Notes under the pieces: model-generated
Database searches by the model: none
The model's input: only the letters and a program-made list of their open reading frames with translations
What the model was told of the DNA's origin: nothing
Made by a program: the position numbers and the translations under genes
DNA from: Blastococcus saxobsidens DD2
GTDB lineage: Bacteria > Actinomycetota > Actinomycetes > Mycobacteriales > Geodermatophilaceae
NCBI RefSeq assembly: GCF_000284015.1
Contig: NC_016943.1
Location: 4,257,541 to 4,321,540, forward strand
Direction of reading: 5' to 3'
DNA length: 64,000 bases
Shown: positions 40,343 through 48,883 of the stretch, one piece after another
Layout of the letters: each line of letters starts with the position of its first letter
Position numbering within the stretch: position 1 is the first letter of the stretch

Positions 40343-41467
40343 GTGTCCCGGCAGCTGACCCTCGTGGGCGCGGGCGAGCTCTCCGACGACGACGTCCGCG
40401 CCGCCCTCGACGGCGTCCGGCCCCTCGCCGTCCTCCCCGCCGGCCCCGCGGCCGTGGTCGACGCGGCCCGCGCCGCGCTCCGGCCCGGCGAGCCGCTGGA
40501 GCCGGGCGCCGACCTGGTCGTCGTCACCTCCGGTTCCACCGGGGGTGGCCGCGGCGTCCTGCTGTCGGCCGGCGCCCTGCGCGCCTCGGCGACCGCGACG
40601 CACCAGCGCCTCGGCGGGCCGGGCAGCTGGCTGCTCACCCTGCCGGTGTCCGCGATCGCCGGTCTCCAGGTCCTGTGCCGCAGCGCCGTCGCCGGCCGGC
40701 CGATCACCCGGCTGGCGAAGGACGGGACGCTGGCCGAGGCGCTCGCCCGCATGCCGGCCGGCGACCGCCGTTACACCGCGATGGTCCCGACCCAGCTGCG
40801 CCGCTACCTCGACGCCGAGCCCGCCGCGCTGCAGGCCTTCGACGCGATCCTCGTCGGGGGCGCGGCGACCGACCCGGCGCTGCTGGCCCGTGCGCACGCC
40901 GACGGGGTCGCCGTCGTGACCACCTACGGGATGACCGAAACCGCCGGTGGCTGCGTCTACGACGGCCGGCCGCTCGAGGGCGTGCGCGTCCGGGTCACGG
41001 ACGGCATCGAGCTGGCCGGCCCGACGCTGGCGCTGGGTTACCGCGGCGATCCGGCCGCCACCGCGGCGGCGTTCGCCGACGGCTGGTTCCGGACCCGGGA
41101 CGCCGGCACGCTCGGCGACGACGGCCGGCTCACCGTGCACGGCCGGCTGGACGACGTCGTGATCAGCGGCGGGGTGAACGTGGTTCCCGCCGCCGTCGAG
41201 GCGGCGCTGCGCGAGCACCCCGACGTGGCCGACGCCGTGGTCTTCGGCCGGCCCGACGCCGAGTGGGGGCAGCGCCTCGTCGCCGCCGTCGTCCCGGCGC
41301 CCGGCGCGACGCCGCAGCTCGCCGCCCTCCGCCCGTGGGTGACCGAACGCCTCGGTGCGCCGGCTGCGCCCCGGGAGCTGCACACGGTCCCCGCCGTCCC
41401 GACCCTGCACACCGGCAAGCCCGACCGCCGCGCGGTCGCCGCATCGATCCCCCCGGGAGCCTCCTGA
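40343..41467 (+). CDS. menE: o-Succinylbenzoate-CoA ligase (MenE)
   Basis: A 374-residue adenylate-forming enzyme, shorter than the usual 450-500 as in other actinobacterial MenE. ATP-binding motif VVVTSGSTGGGRGVLLS, TTYGMTETAGGCVYDG, GWFRTRDAGTLGDDG and the hinge GRLDDVVISGGVNVVP are present, with a C-terminal catalytic Lys in HTGKPDRRA. It activates o-succinylbenzoate with CoA for ring closure by MenB, which is not in the window. GTG start; menA follows two bases after the stop. Confidence 0.9.
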   Translation: MSRQLTLVGAGELSDDDVRAALDGVRPLAVLPAGPAAVVDAARAALRPGEPLEPGADLVVVTSGSTGGGRGVLLSAGALRASATATHQRLGGPGSWLLTLPVSAIAGLQVLCRSAVAGRPITRLAKDGTLAEALARMPAGDRRYTAMVPTQLRRYLDAEPAALQAFDAILVGGAATDPALLARAHADGVAVVTTYGMTETAGGCVYDGRPLEGVRVRVTDGIELAGPTLALGYRGDPAATAAAFADGWFRTRDAGTLGDDGRLTVHGRLDDVVISGGVNVVPAAVEAALREHPDVADAVVFGRPDAEWGQRLVAAVVPAPGATPQLAALRPWVTERLGAPAAPRELHTVPAVPTLHTGKPDRRAVAASIPPGAS

Positions 41468-41469
41468 CC

Positions 41470-42339
41470 ATGGCCACCCCCGCCCAGTGGCTGGCCGGCG
41501 CCCGTCCGCGCACCCTGCCCGCCGCCCTGGCGCCGGTGCTCGTGGGCACCGGCGCGGCCGTCGCGCTCGACGGGTTCCGGCTCGTTCCCGCGCTGCTGGC
41601 CCTGCTGGTCGCGCTGGCCCTGCAGGTGGCGGTGAACTACGCCAACGACTACTCCGACGGCACGCGCGGCACCGACGCCGACCGCGTCGGCCCGATGCGG
41701 CTGGTCGGATCGGGCGCGGCCACCCCGCGCCAGGTGCTCGTCGCCGCGCTCGCGTCCTTCGCCGCCGCCGGGGTGGCCGGGCTGGCGCTGGCCGCGCTGT
41801 CCAGCTGGTGGCTGGTCGCCGTCGGGGCCGTCTGCATGGCCGCCGCGTGGACCTACACCGGCGGGCCGCTGCCCTACGGCTACCGCGCGCTCGGCGAGGT
41901 CTTCGTCTTCGTCTTCTTCGGCCCGGTGGCCGTGGTGGGGACGACGTTCGTGCAGACCGGCACCCTGCCCGGCCTGGCGTTCGCGGTCTCGGTGCCGATC
42001 GGGTTGCTCATCGTGGCGATCCTGGTCGTCAACAACCTGCGCGACATCGAGGGCGACGGCCGGGTGGGCAAGCGCACGCTGGCCGTGCTGCTGGGTGACC
42101 GCGCCACCCGGGTGGCCTTCGCGGCCCTGCTGCTGGTCCCGTTCCTGGTGATCGCGGCGGTCGGGATCACCCGGCCGTCGGCGCTGCTGGGCCTGGCCGC
42201 CGCGCCGCTGGCACTGGCGCCGGTCCGGACGGTGCTCTCCGGCGGCTGCGGCCCGGCGCTGATCGGGGTGCTGGCGTCCACCGGGGTGCTGACCCTGGCC
42301 ACCGGCGTGCTGCTCGGCCTGGGGCTGGCGCTGGGCTGA
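41470..42339 (+). CDS. menA: 1,4-Dihydroxy-2-naphthoate polyprenyltransferase (MenA)
   Basis: A 289-residue UbiA-type membrane protein with about nine helices. The two Asp motifs are NYANDYSDGTRGTD and NNLRDIEGDGRVGKRTLA, which bind Mg-diphosphate. It joins the polyprenyl tail, made by the synthase at the end of the nuo operon, to the naphthoate ring. ATG 41470-41472 follows menE by two bases; the longer frame through menE is out of phase. Confidence 0.93.
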   Translation: MATPAQWLAGARPRTLPAALAPVLVGTGAAVALDGFRLVPALLALLVALALQVAVNYANDYSDGTRGTDADRVGPMRLVGSGAATPRQVLVAALASFAAAGVAGLALAALSSWWLVAVGAVCMAAAWTYTGGPLPYGYRALGEVFVFVFFGPVAVVGTTFVQTGTLPGLAFAVSVPIGLLIVAILVVNNLRDIEGDGRVGKRTLAVLLGDRATRVAFAALLLVPFLVIAAVGITRPSALLGLAAAPLALAPVRTVLSGGCGPALIGVLASTGVLTLATGVLLGLGLALG

Positions 42340-42345
42340 GCGCGG

Positions 42346-42672
42346 CTACGGCGCCGTGTCGCCGCTGAGCCGGTTGCGCAGGTCCTCCTTGGCGGCGCGC
42401 CGCGCCACGCTGCGGGCGGCGAGCGCCTCGGTCAGCCGCTCACGCGACGGACGCAGCAGCAGGTAGGACACCGGCATCGACAGCAGGAGGCCGAAGAGCA
42501 GCCCCGGGAACCCGGGCAGGCCGACCCACCACAGGATGAGGACCAGCGCGGCCGCGATCGCGAACCGGCCGACCGTGTAGATCACCACCCACGGGGCGAT
42601 CCGGGGAGGCGTCGGTGCGCCGCCCTCCGGTCCCACGGGTGCGCCGGTTGCGGTCTGGTCCTGCTCAGCCAT
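42346..42672 (-). CDS. DUF4229 membrane protein
   Basis: A 108-residue protein with two close membrane helices (about residues 27-48 and 54-72) followed by the basic segment RPSRERLTEALAARSVARR. Size and layout match the actinobacterial DUF4229 family, commonly found beside menA. Function unknown; location suggests the cell membrane. It overlaps the Lrp regulator gene by eight bases and is convergent with menA. Confidence 0.75.
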   Translation of the reverse strand: MAEQDQTATGAPVGPEGGAPTPPRIAPWVVIYTVGRFAIAAALVLILWWVGLPGFPGLLFGLLLSMPVSYLLLRPSRERLTEALAARSVARRAAKEDLRNRLSGDTAP

Positions 42673-43150
42673 GACGGCCCTCCCACTTGGTCGAGAGAAC
42701 GACCGTCGTCCTCGTGCGTGCGACCCCTCTGATCCGGTTCAACGCGTCGATGGTGCGTTCGAGTGCCGGGATGTCGGTCACGCGCACCTTGAGCACGTAC
42801 CCCTCGCTCCCGGCCACCCGCCAGCAGTCCTCGACGGCGGGCAGCTCCCGCAGCTCCTCCTGGACACCGGGATCGTCGACCGCGTCGCTCTCGATGACGC
42901 TCACCAGCGCGGTGACCATCAGCCCCACCGCCGCCGGGTCGACGACGGCGCGGTAGCCGGTGATCACCCCCGCCGTCTCGAGCTTCCCGACCCGCTCGTG
43001 GACGGCGGGTGAGGAGAGCCCCACCTGCCGGGCGAGCTCGGCGTAGCTGGCTCGCCCGTTGGCGCGCAGCAGGTCGATCAGCTGCCGGTCCACGGCGTCG
43101 ATGGGAGTTCTCCGTCCTGCCCGGGAAAGGGATCGTCGGATCCCCGGCAC
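42665..43150 (-). CDS. Lrp/AsnC-family transcriptional regulator
   Basis: A 161-residue regulator if the GTG at 43148-43150 is used. The HTH is at DRQLIDLLRANGRASYAELA then QVGLSSPAVHERVGKLETAG; the RAM ligand-sensing domain follows (VEDCWRVAGSEGYVLKVRV). A GTG at 43091-43093 (142 residues) would start right at the HTH and is a fair alternative, since neither has a good ribosome site. Ligand is probably an amino acid. It is divergent from a small membrane protein gene. Confidence 0.82.
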   Translation of the reverse strand: MPGIRRSLSRAGRRTPIDAVDRQLIDLLRANGRASYAELARQVGLSSPAVHERVGKLETAGVITGYRAVVDPAAVGLMVTALVSVIESDAVDDPGVQEELRELPAVEDCWRVAGSEGYVLKVRVTDIPALERTIDALNRIRGVARTRTTVVLSTKWEGRHG

Positions 43151-43198
43151 CGAGTATCGCCGCGGACGTACGCTGGTGGCCGACGAGGGGGTGGGACC

Positions 43199-43411
43199 GT
43201 GGTGTTCCTGGTGGTGCTCGTGATGGCGGTCGTGGTGGTGGCCCTGGTGGTCCGCGCCGCGGCGAACTCCGGGCCGGAGGGGCGTACGCGCCCCGACCGG
43301 CGTCCGCAGCGGCCGCGTGAGCCGGTGCGCTTCGTGGCGCCCGACGACGACCCGGAGTTCCTCCGGGAGCTCGAGCGCCGGGCCCGGCGGGACGGCGGGT
43401 CGCCCGCCTGA
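43199..43411 (+). CDS. Small single-span membrane protein, 70 residues
   Basis: GTG start preceded by GAGGGGGTGGGACC. Residues 2-22 form a strongly hydrophobic Val-rich helix; the remainder is basic then acidic (RTRPDRRPQRPREPV, DDDPEFLRELERRARRD), so the C-terminus probably faces the cytosol. No family recognised. It is divergent from the Lrp gene. Confidence 0.6.
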   Translation: MVFLVVLVMAVVVVALVVRAAANSGPEGRTRPDRRPQRPREPVRFVAPDDDPEFLRELERRARRDGGSPA

Positions 43412-43423
43412 CGACAGCCGAGG

Positions 43424-43515
43424 GAGCATCGCAGCGAGGCCGCCGCCGACAGAAGGTGAGCATCGCAGCGAGGTACGAGCGAGGAGCGGAGCGACCGCGA
43501 AGGCGGCGTACGGCT
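43424..43515. repeat. Dispersed intergenic repeat, two tandem partial copies
   Basis: GAGCATCGCAGCGAGG occurs twice (about 43425 and 43458). The second continues into TACGAGCGAGGAGCGGAGCG, which closely matches the inverse of 29764-29812 between nuoD and nuoE, with about five differences over 47 bases. A third, weaker relative (GAGCGAGGAGCGGA) follows at about 43519. Likely a small dispersed repeat family of this genome. Confidence 0.6.
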
Positions 43516-43592
43516 CAGAGCGAGGAGCGGACCGAGGCGCGGAGTCGGGCCCGTGGACACCGCCTGACGCCCGGCGGACAGGTGCGCTGAGC

Positions 43593-43874
43593 TCAGGCGG
43601 CGGGTGCGGCGCCGAACAACCGCCGCCAGCCGCGGCGCGGTGGCGCGGCGGCAGCCCGGTCCTGGTCGTGCTCCTGTGCCTGGTCACCGCCGGGCCAGCC
43701 CAGGCCCCCACCGCCCTCGCGGGCGGGCGGGCCGGGCCAGCCGACCTCGCCCTCCTCGCCCGGTTCCCGCGCGTCGCCGCGGTGCGCGCCGTCGCCCTCC
43801 CCCGCGCGGCCGGCGAGCGCCGCCGCGACGAGCGGGTGCGACGACTCCCCGTCGGCGGCCGAGTGCCTACCCAC
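43593..43874 (-). CDS. Hypothetical protein, 93 residues, Gly/Pro-rich
   Basis: The GTG at 43872-43874 has a good ribosome site (GGGAGG eight bases upstream). The protein starts VGRHSAADGESSHPLVAAAL, continues with acidic Gly-rich repeats (GEEGEVGWPGPPAREGGG, GLGWPGGD) and ends APPRRGWRRLFGAAP. No membrane segment. Follows ccsB in the same direction through two linking mini-ORFs. Unknown function. Confidence 0.55.
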   Translation of the reverse strand: MGRHSAADGESSHPLVAAALAGRAGEGDGAHRGDAREPGEEGEVGWPGPPAREGGGGLGWPGGDQAQEHDQDRAAAAPPRRGWRRLFGAAPAA

Positions 43875-44000
43875 GTCGTGCCTCCCGGCGGGTGCGTGCC
43901 CTGGTCGTCTGCTCCATGGGGGCATGGAAGCACGCGGATCCGACATCGGTCACCGTCCCGGCGCCCGATCCCGCCCGCACGGGGTACGGCCGCGGATCAC
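43867..44000 (-). other. Two linking mini-ORFs between ccsB and the 93-residue protein
   Basis: GTG at 43998-44000 overlaps the ccsB stop; VIRGRTPCGRDRAPGR ends at 43950. Its TGA overlaps a second GTG at 43951-43953 reading VTDVGSACFHAP to REARRG, which stops at TAG 43867-43869, eight bases inside the next gene. The 122-base gap is fully covered. Confidence 0.4.
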
Positions 44001-44932
44001 TCCACGCCGGCGTAGCTGTGCAGCCCGCTGGAGACCAGGTTGACGAACGTCAGGTTGAAGATCATCACCGCCATGCCGACGACGTTCACCCACGCCGCGG
44101 GGCGACCCCGCCAGCCCGCCGTCGTCCGCGCGTGCAGGTAGGCCGCATAGACGACCCACGCCACGAAGGACCAGGTCTCCTTGGGGTCCCAGCCCCAGAA
44201 GCGGCCCCAGGCCGCCTCGGCCCAGATGGCGCCGGCGATGACCGCGAAGGTCCAGATCGGGAAGCCGAGCACCGCGGTGCGGTGCGCGACCCGGTCCAGC
44301 GCCGCGGTCGAGGGGAGGCGCGCCACGATGCCCGAGCCCTCGTCGGCGCCGGGGCGCGCCCGCACGAGGTACAGGACGCTCGCGATGCCACTGACCATGA
44401 AGATGCCGAAACCGAGGATGGCCGTGGAGACGTGGATGGCCAGCCACGACGAGCGGAGCGCAGCGACGACGGGACCCGCTTCGGTGTAGAGGCCCAGGCC
44501 GATCGCGACCAGTGCCAGGACCGCCGGGCCGAGGACGAAGACGCCGATGTGCCGCAGGTTCGGCGAGCGGACCGCGAGCACCACGTAGGCGACCACCGCG
44601 ACGAGGACGACCGCGGTGGCGAACTCGTACATGTTGCCCCAGGGCAGCCGGTCGGTGGCCATCCCACGGGCCACCAGGACACCGGTGTGCGTCAGCGCGC
44701 CCAGCACCGTCAGCGCGAGGGCGGCGATCCCCCAGCGGTTGCCCCGGGCGGAGTCCGGCGCCGGGGTCTTCTCGACGACGGTGGCACCGCCGGCACCGAC
44801 CAGCTCGCGGGCCCGGGTGGTCCGCCGGCCGAACGCCAGCTGCGCGCAGAAGGCGAGCAGCGCGACGGAGTAGAGCGCGACGCTCACGGAGAAGAGGCTG
44901 TCCGACAGCTCGGCCAGCGAGGAGTCAGTCAC
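43997..44932 (-). CDS. ccsB: Cytochrome c biogenesis protein CcsB (CcsA-type heme handling)
   Basis: A 311-residue membrane protein with about eight helices and the heme-binding tryptophan motif WGRFWGWDPKETWSF. Flanking histidines for heme (LTHTGVL, LAIHVSTAI, LHART) are visible. With ResB it moves heme across the membrane and attaches it to apocytochrome c (system II). It overlaps resB by eight bases. Confidence 0.93.
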   Translation of the reverse strand: MTDSSLAELSDSLFSVSVALYSVALLAFCAQLAFGRRTTRARELVGAGGATVVEKTPAPDSARGNRWGIAALALTVLGALTHTGVLVARGMATDRLPWGNMYEFATAVVLVAVVAYVVLAVRSPNLRHIGVFVLGPAVLALVAIGLGLYTEAGPVVAALRSSWLAIHVSTAILGFGIFMVSGIASVLYLVRARPGADEGSGIVARLPSTAALDRVAHRTAVLGFPIWTFAVIAGAIWAEAAWGRFWGWDPKETWSFVAWVVYAAYLHARTTAGWRGRPAAWVNVVGMAVMIFNLTFVNLVSSGLHSYAGVE

Positions 44933-46547
44933 GCGGGGGGACCTCCGGTTCGGATGCGGTGCGGGCGGGCGCGGCGGTGGTCAGCGCACCCTGCAGGTCG
45001 TCGAGCAGTGCGGTGGACCGCCCGCCGCTCTCGCCGCCGCCCCGCGTCAGCGAGGCCAGCGTCAGCACGGTACCGCCGCGCTCACCGCCGGGCTCCGCCC
45101 GGGCGAAGACCCGCTCCCGGCGGAGCAGCAGCATGCCGAGCAGCCCGGCGAGCAGCGCGATCGCCGCGGCCAGCACCCACAGCTGGCCGGGGTCGTGCGA
45201 GTACTGCAGCGCGGCGAACTCCTTGACCCCGCTGAAGGTGATCCGGGTGCCGTCGGGCAGCTCCAGCGACTCCCCCACCGACAGGTTGGCCGAGCCGACC
45301 TCGCTGAGCCGGCCGCGCTCGATCTGGCTCCCGTCGAGGGAGTACACCGACTGCGGCAGCCCGGAGTCCAGGCCGAGGTAGCCCTGGTACGCCACGACCG
45401 CGACCTGCGGGGCGAGCGGCCGGGGGTCGACCGAGGTGAGCACCCCGCCCTGCAGCAGCCCGGTGGGTGCGAGAAACCCCTCGATGGCCAACTGCTCGTC
45501 CTGGCCGGGGATGTCGGGCAGCTTGAGCGCGCCCTGGCTGGCCAGCGTCTGTGGGTCGCTGGGCAGGAACGGGACGGTGAGGTCGGAGAACGTCGTCCCG
45601 TCGGGAACGGTGACGGTGAACGTCGGGCTGAAGCCGTGTCCGGTGACGTAGACGCGGTCACCGTCGAGCCGCAGCGGGTCGTTGACCCCGATCGTGGTCG
45701 GGCGCCCCTCGGCCGACGGGGCCCCGTAGCGGATGTCGGCGGTGAACGAGGCGGCGGTGAGATTCTCCTCGTACTCGGCCGTGAACTGCTCGAGGTCCAC
45801 GCACAGGGGGCTGAGGTCGCCGCTGTCCACCAGCGGCCCGGCGGAGTAGGTGTCGTACTGCTGGAACGAGTTGCAGAACCCCTGCCCCTCGGTCACCAGG
45901 ATGCTGCCCTCGTAGCCCCACAGCTTGCCGCCGGCCAGGCCGAGCAGCAGCGCGAGCAGGGAGAGGTGGAAGACCAGGTTCCCGGTCTCCTTGAGGTATC
46001 CCTTCTCGGCGGACAGCTCCGGGCCCCGCCCGCCGTCCCGGCGGACGACCCGGAACCGGCGCACGCGCAGCTCCTCCTCGACGACGTCGAGGGCGGCCGC
46101 CGGAGGCACCGGCACCGTCAGCTCGGCGGAGTCGGGCAACCGGAGCATGTTGCGCGGCGCCGGGGGCGGCGGCGTCCGCAGGGCACGGGCGTGCTCGGCG
46201 GCCCGCGGCACGACGCAGCCGATCAGGGAGACGAACAGCAGCAGGTAGACCGCGGCGAACCACGGTGAGCTGAAGACGTCGAACAGGTACAGCCGGTCGA
46301 GCACCGGAGCCAGGTCGGGATGGTCGGTGAAGTACTGGTTGACGTTGTTCTGCGACAGCGAGCGCTGCGGGAGCAGCGATCCGGGCACCGCCGCCAGCGC
46401 CAGGAGGAACAGCAGCACGATCGCGGTGCGCATCGCGGTGAGCCGCCGCCACCAGCGCAGCAGCAGCCCGCCCAGTCGCCGGCCCGCCGACGGGGGCCGG
46501 GGCGGGGGCGGTGCGGCGGCCGCCCGCGGCGGAGCCGTGGTGGTCAC
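44925..46547 (-). CDS. resB: Cytochrome c biogenesis protein ResB (Ccs1)
   Basis: A 540-residue membrane protein: cytosolic Pro/Ala-rich N-terminus, three N-terminal helices (first at AMRTAIVLLFLLALAAVPGS, preceding LLPQRSLSQNNVNQYF), a large extracytoplasmic domain, and a final helix near LWVLAAAIALLAGLLGMLLL. It is the partner of CcsB in system II heme attachment. The GTG at 46545-46547 is the start because it follows GGAGG and overlaps the last unit of the upstream repeat array; longer frames only translate that array. Confidence 0.93.
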   Translation of the reverse strand: MTTTAPPRAAAAPPPPRPPSAGRRLGGLLLRWWRRLTAMRTAIVLLFLLALAAVPGSLLPQRSLSQNNVNQYFTDHPDLAPVLDRLYLFDVFSSPWFAAVYLLLFVSLIGCVVPRAAEHARALRTPPPPAPRNMLRLPDSAELTVPVPPAAALDVVEEELRVRRFRVVRRDGGRGPELSAEKGYLKETGNLVFHLSLLALLLGLAGGKLWGYEGSILVTEGQGFCNSFQQYDTYSAGPLVDSGDLSPLCVDLEQFTAEYEENLTAASFTADIRYGAPSAEGRPTTIGVNDPLRLDGDRVYVTGHGFSPTFTVTVPDGTTFSDLTVPFLPSDPQTLASQGALKLPDIPGQDEQLAIEGFLAPTGLLQGGVLTSVDPRPLAPQVAVVAYQGYLGLDSGLPQSVYSLDGSQIERGRLSEVGSANLSVGESLELPDGTRITFSGVKEFAALQYSHDPGQLWVLAAAIALLAGLLGMLLLRRERVFARAEPGGERGGTVLTLASLTRGGGESGGRSTALLDDLQGALTTAAPARTASEPEVPPRD

Positions 46548-46849
46548 AGCGCCTCCTCGCTGGCGCTCGTCGGTGCCGTTCCGGTCGCTCTGCCCATGTG
46601 TGACCTCGCACGCTCGGTCACAGCGCCTCCTCGCCGGCGCTCGTCGGTGCCGTTCCGGTCGCTCTGCCCATGTGTGACCTCGCACGCTCGGTCACAGCGC
46701 CTCCTCGCCGGCGCTCGTCGGTGCCGTTCCGGTCGCTCTGCCCATGTGTGACCTCGCACGCTCGGTCACAGCGCCTCCTCGCCGGCGCTCGTCGGTGCCG
46801 TTCCGGTCGCTCTGCCCATGTGTGACCTCGCACGCTCGGTCACAGCGCC
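46545..46849 (-). repeat. 74-bp tandem repeat (four copies) encoding a chain of coupled mini-ORFs
   Basis: Four direct copies at 46545-46618, 46619-46692, 46693-46766 and 46767-46840, plus nine further bases. Copies two to four look identical; the first has one change. In the minus direction each copy is a 25-codon ORF (VTERARSHMGRATGTAPTSA then GEEAL) starting with a GTG that overlaps the previous TGA; the period is 78 minus 4. The first GTG overlaps the ccdA stop and the last TGA overlaps the resB GTG. Each copy carries GGAGG before the next start and a GTGACC/GGTCAC inverted repeat. Confidence 0.92.
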
Positions 46850-47670
46850 GACTCCGCGAAGCCGGTGGCGGCCAGCCAGGAGCGCAGCCAGCCCATCATC
46901 TCGGTCCACGCGCCGGTGACCAGCAGCAGGCCGACGAGCACGAGCACCGCACCGCCGAACCGGGTGACGGCGCGCGCGTGCCGGCGCAGGAACGTCGTGG
47001 CGCCCACGGCCCAGCGGGCGCCCAGCGCCACCAGCACGAACGGGACCCCCAGCCCCAGGCAGTAGGCCAGCCCCAGCAGGGCGCCGCGGCCCGCGGTGGC
47101 CTCGGCGAAGGCCAGGTTCTGCACGGCCGCCAGGGTCGGCCCCAGGCAGGGCGTCCAGCCCAGGCCGAAGACCACGCCGAGCAGCGGCGCCCCGGCCAGG
47201 CCCATCGAGGGCCGCAGGGACAGGCGCTTGGTGCGCTGCAGCGCGGGCAGCCAGCCGAGGAACGCCAGGCCCACGAGGACGGTGACCACACCCATGACCC
47301 GGGTGATGACCTCGTTGTGCACCAGTAGCAGCCGGCCCAGCCCGCCGAACGCGGTGCTGATGGCCACGAAGACGACGGTGAACCCCAGCACGAACAGCAG
47401 CGCCCCGAGGACCATGCGCCGCCGGGGGGCCCGTTCGTCGGTCGCCGGCAGCACCGCCGTGGCGGTGCCGCCGCCGTCACCCGCCGGCACGGGCGCAGGT
47501 GCCGCCGTCCGGGTGCCGCTGCCGACCAGCCCGGTGACGTAGGACAGGTAGCCGGGCACCAGCGGCAGCACGCAGGGCGAGGCGAAGCTGATCAGCCCCA
47601 CCAGTGCCGCCACCGCGGCCGCGACCAGCAGCGGTCCGTCGGTGACCAGGCCGGCGAAGGTGTCCCCCAC
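46840..47670 (-). CDS. ccdA: Cytochrome c biogenesis thiol transporter CcdA (DsbD-like)
   Basis: A 276-residue membrane protein with six main helices. The reactive cysteine pair is in SFASPCVLPLVPGYLSYV and GLGWTPCLGPTLAAV, as in CcdA/DsbD. It passes reducing power from cytosolic thioredoxin to TlpA outside. GTG start two bases after the tlpA stop. Its stop lies in the 74-bp repeat array. Confidence 0.94.
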   Translation of the reverse strand: MGDTFAGLVTDGPLLVAAAVAALVGLISFASPCVLPLVPGYLSYVTGLVGSGTRTAAPAPVPAGDGGGTATAVLPATDERAPRRRMVLGALLFVLGFTVVFVAISTAFGGLGRLLLVHNEVITRVMGVVTVLVGLAFLGWLPALQRTKRLSLRPSMGLAGAPLLGVVFGLGWTPCLGPTLAAVQNLAFAEATAGRGALLGLAYCLGLGVPFVLVALGARWAVGATTFLRRHARAVTRFGGAVLVLVGLLLVTGAWTEMMGWLRSWLAATGFAESAL

Positions 47671-47672
47671 CG

Positions 47673-48251
47673 TCAGACCCCTTCCACCAGCAGCCGGTCC
47701 AGCACCGCGCGCAGGTCCTCCTGCGTCACCGCCCCGGTGTACACCGCGGCCACCCGGCCCTGCCGGTCCAGCACGATGGTCGAGGGTATGGCGTTCGCCG
47801 GGTAGTCGCGGAAGGCCAGCGCCACCTCACCGCGCGGGTCGTAGACGGAGGGGAACTCGATGCCGAAGCGGTCGACGAAGGCCAGCGCGAACTGGTCATC
47901 GGTCTCCTTCACGTTCAGCCCCAGGAACTGCACGCCCTCGTCCCGCACCCCGGCGTAGACCTCCTGGAACTCCGGCGTCTCGACCCGGCACGGGGCGCAC
48001 CAGGACCCCCAGAAGTTCAGGACGGCGACGTCACCGGCCAGCTCCTCGGACGAGAACTGCCCGCCGCCCAGCAGCGTGCCGGAGAACTCGGGGGCCACCG
48101 CGCGCTCGCTCTCGGGGATCACCTCGCCCACGGGCGTGGCCGCGACGAACCGGAACTCGCCGCCGTTGTTCACCTGCACCTGGTCGGAGCCGGTGCTGCA
48201 GCCGGAGACCAGCGCGCCGGCCGCGAGCAGGGCCAGGACGGTCCGCCTCAT
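47673..48251 (-). CDS. Thioredoxin-like lipoprotein for cytochrome c maturation (TlpA/ResA)
   Basis: A 192-residue lipoprotein. Signal peptide with lipobox VSGC (Cys18), then a TlpA/ResA-type thioredoxin domain with active site WGSWCAPCRVETP and the cis-Pro in NAIPSTIVLDRQGR. It should reduce the CxxCH thiols of apocytochrome c, fed by CcdA next door. ATG at 48249-48251 overlaps the phosphatase gene stop. Confidence 0.93.
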   Translation of the reverse strand: MRRTVLALLAAGALVSGCSTGSDQVQVNNGGEFRFVAATPVGEVIPESERAVAPEFSGTLLGGGQFSSEELAGDVAVLNFWGSWCAPCRVETPEFQEVYAGVRDEGVQFLGLNVKETDDQFALAFVDRFGIEFPSVYDPRGEVALAFRDYPANAIPSTIVLDRQGRVAAVYTGAVTQEDLRAVLDRLLVEGV

Positions 48252-48883
48252 GCGCCCGGCACCGCGTCCGGATCGGTGGGGCCGGCCGGCTCGGCGTAGG
48301 AGACGCCCACGAAGCGGTCGCCGTCGTAGGTCAGCGAGGTGACGCTGGCCAGCGAGCACTCCCGCCGGCGCGGGTCGTGCACGAACCGGCGACCCTCCAC
48401 GTGCAGCCGCGTCGTCCAGATGGGCAGCTGGTGGCTGACCAGCACGGCCTCGTGCCCCCGTGCGGCGTCCCGGGCGGCCTCCACCGCGGCGATCATGCGC
48501 GCGGCGATCTCGACGTAGGGCTCGCCCCAGGACGGCTGGAACGGGTTGCGCAACCGCCACCAGTTCCGCGGTGCCCGGAACACCCCGCCCCCGCCGCCGA
48601 CGACCAGGCCCTCGAAGGCGTTGCCCGCCTCGATGATCCGCTCGTCGGTGGCGACCTCCAACCCGAACGCCTTCGCCAGCGGACGGGCGGTCTGCTGCGC
48701 CCGCTCCAGCGGGCTGGAGACCAGGTGCACGACGTCCCGGCCGGCGAACCAGTCGGCGGCGCGCACCGCCATCTGCTCGCCGGCGTCGGACAGCCGGTAC
48801 CCGGGCAGCCGCCCGTAGAGCACGCCCCCGGGGTTGTGCACCTCGCCGTGGCGCAGCAGGTGGACGACGGTCGTCCCGGTCAT
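48248..48883 (-). CDS. Histidine phosphatase (phosphoglycerate mutase-like)
   Basis: A 211-residue protein with the catalytic [10 protein letters not shown] near the N-terminus, [15 protein letters not shown] and a second catalytic His in [10 protein letters not shown]. Family members dephosphorylate diverse small molecules; the substrate here is unknown. Its conserved place between hemL and tlpA in actinobacteria suggests a tie to heme or cell-envelope metabolism. Overlaps hemL by ATGA. Confidence 0.88.
   Translation of the reverse strand: MTGTTVVHLLRHGEVHNPGGVLYGRLPGYRLSDAGEQMAVRAADWFAGRDVVHLVSSPLERAQQTARPLAKAFGLEVATDERIIEAGNAFEGLVVGGGGGVFRAPRNWWRLRNPFQPSWGEPYVEIAARMIAAVEAARDAARGHEAVLVSHQLPIWTTRLHVEGRRFVHDPRRRECSLASVTSLTYDGDRFVGVSYAEPAGPTDPDAVPGA

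Noticed and set aside
40258-41469. N-terminal extension of MenA through menE
   Set aside because: Arginine- and proline-rich shadow frame of menE; MenA homology starts at 41470.
44925-46833. ResB start upstream inside the tandem repeats
   Set aside because: Such starts would only add translated repeat units. GTG 46547 has GGAGG and fits the family start.
46545-46849. CRISPR array
   Set aside because: The repeats are 74-bp direct tandem units with no unique spacers between them and no cas genes; it is an ordinary tandem repeat with coding structure.
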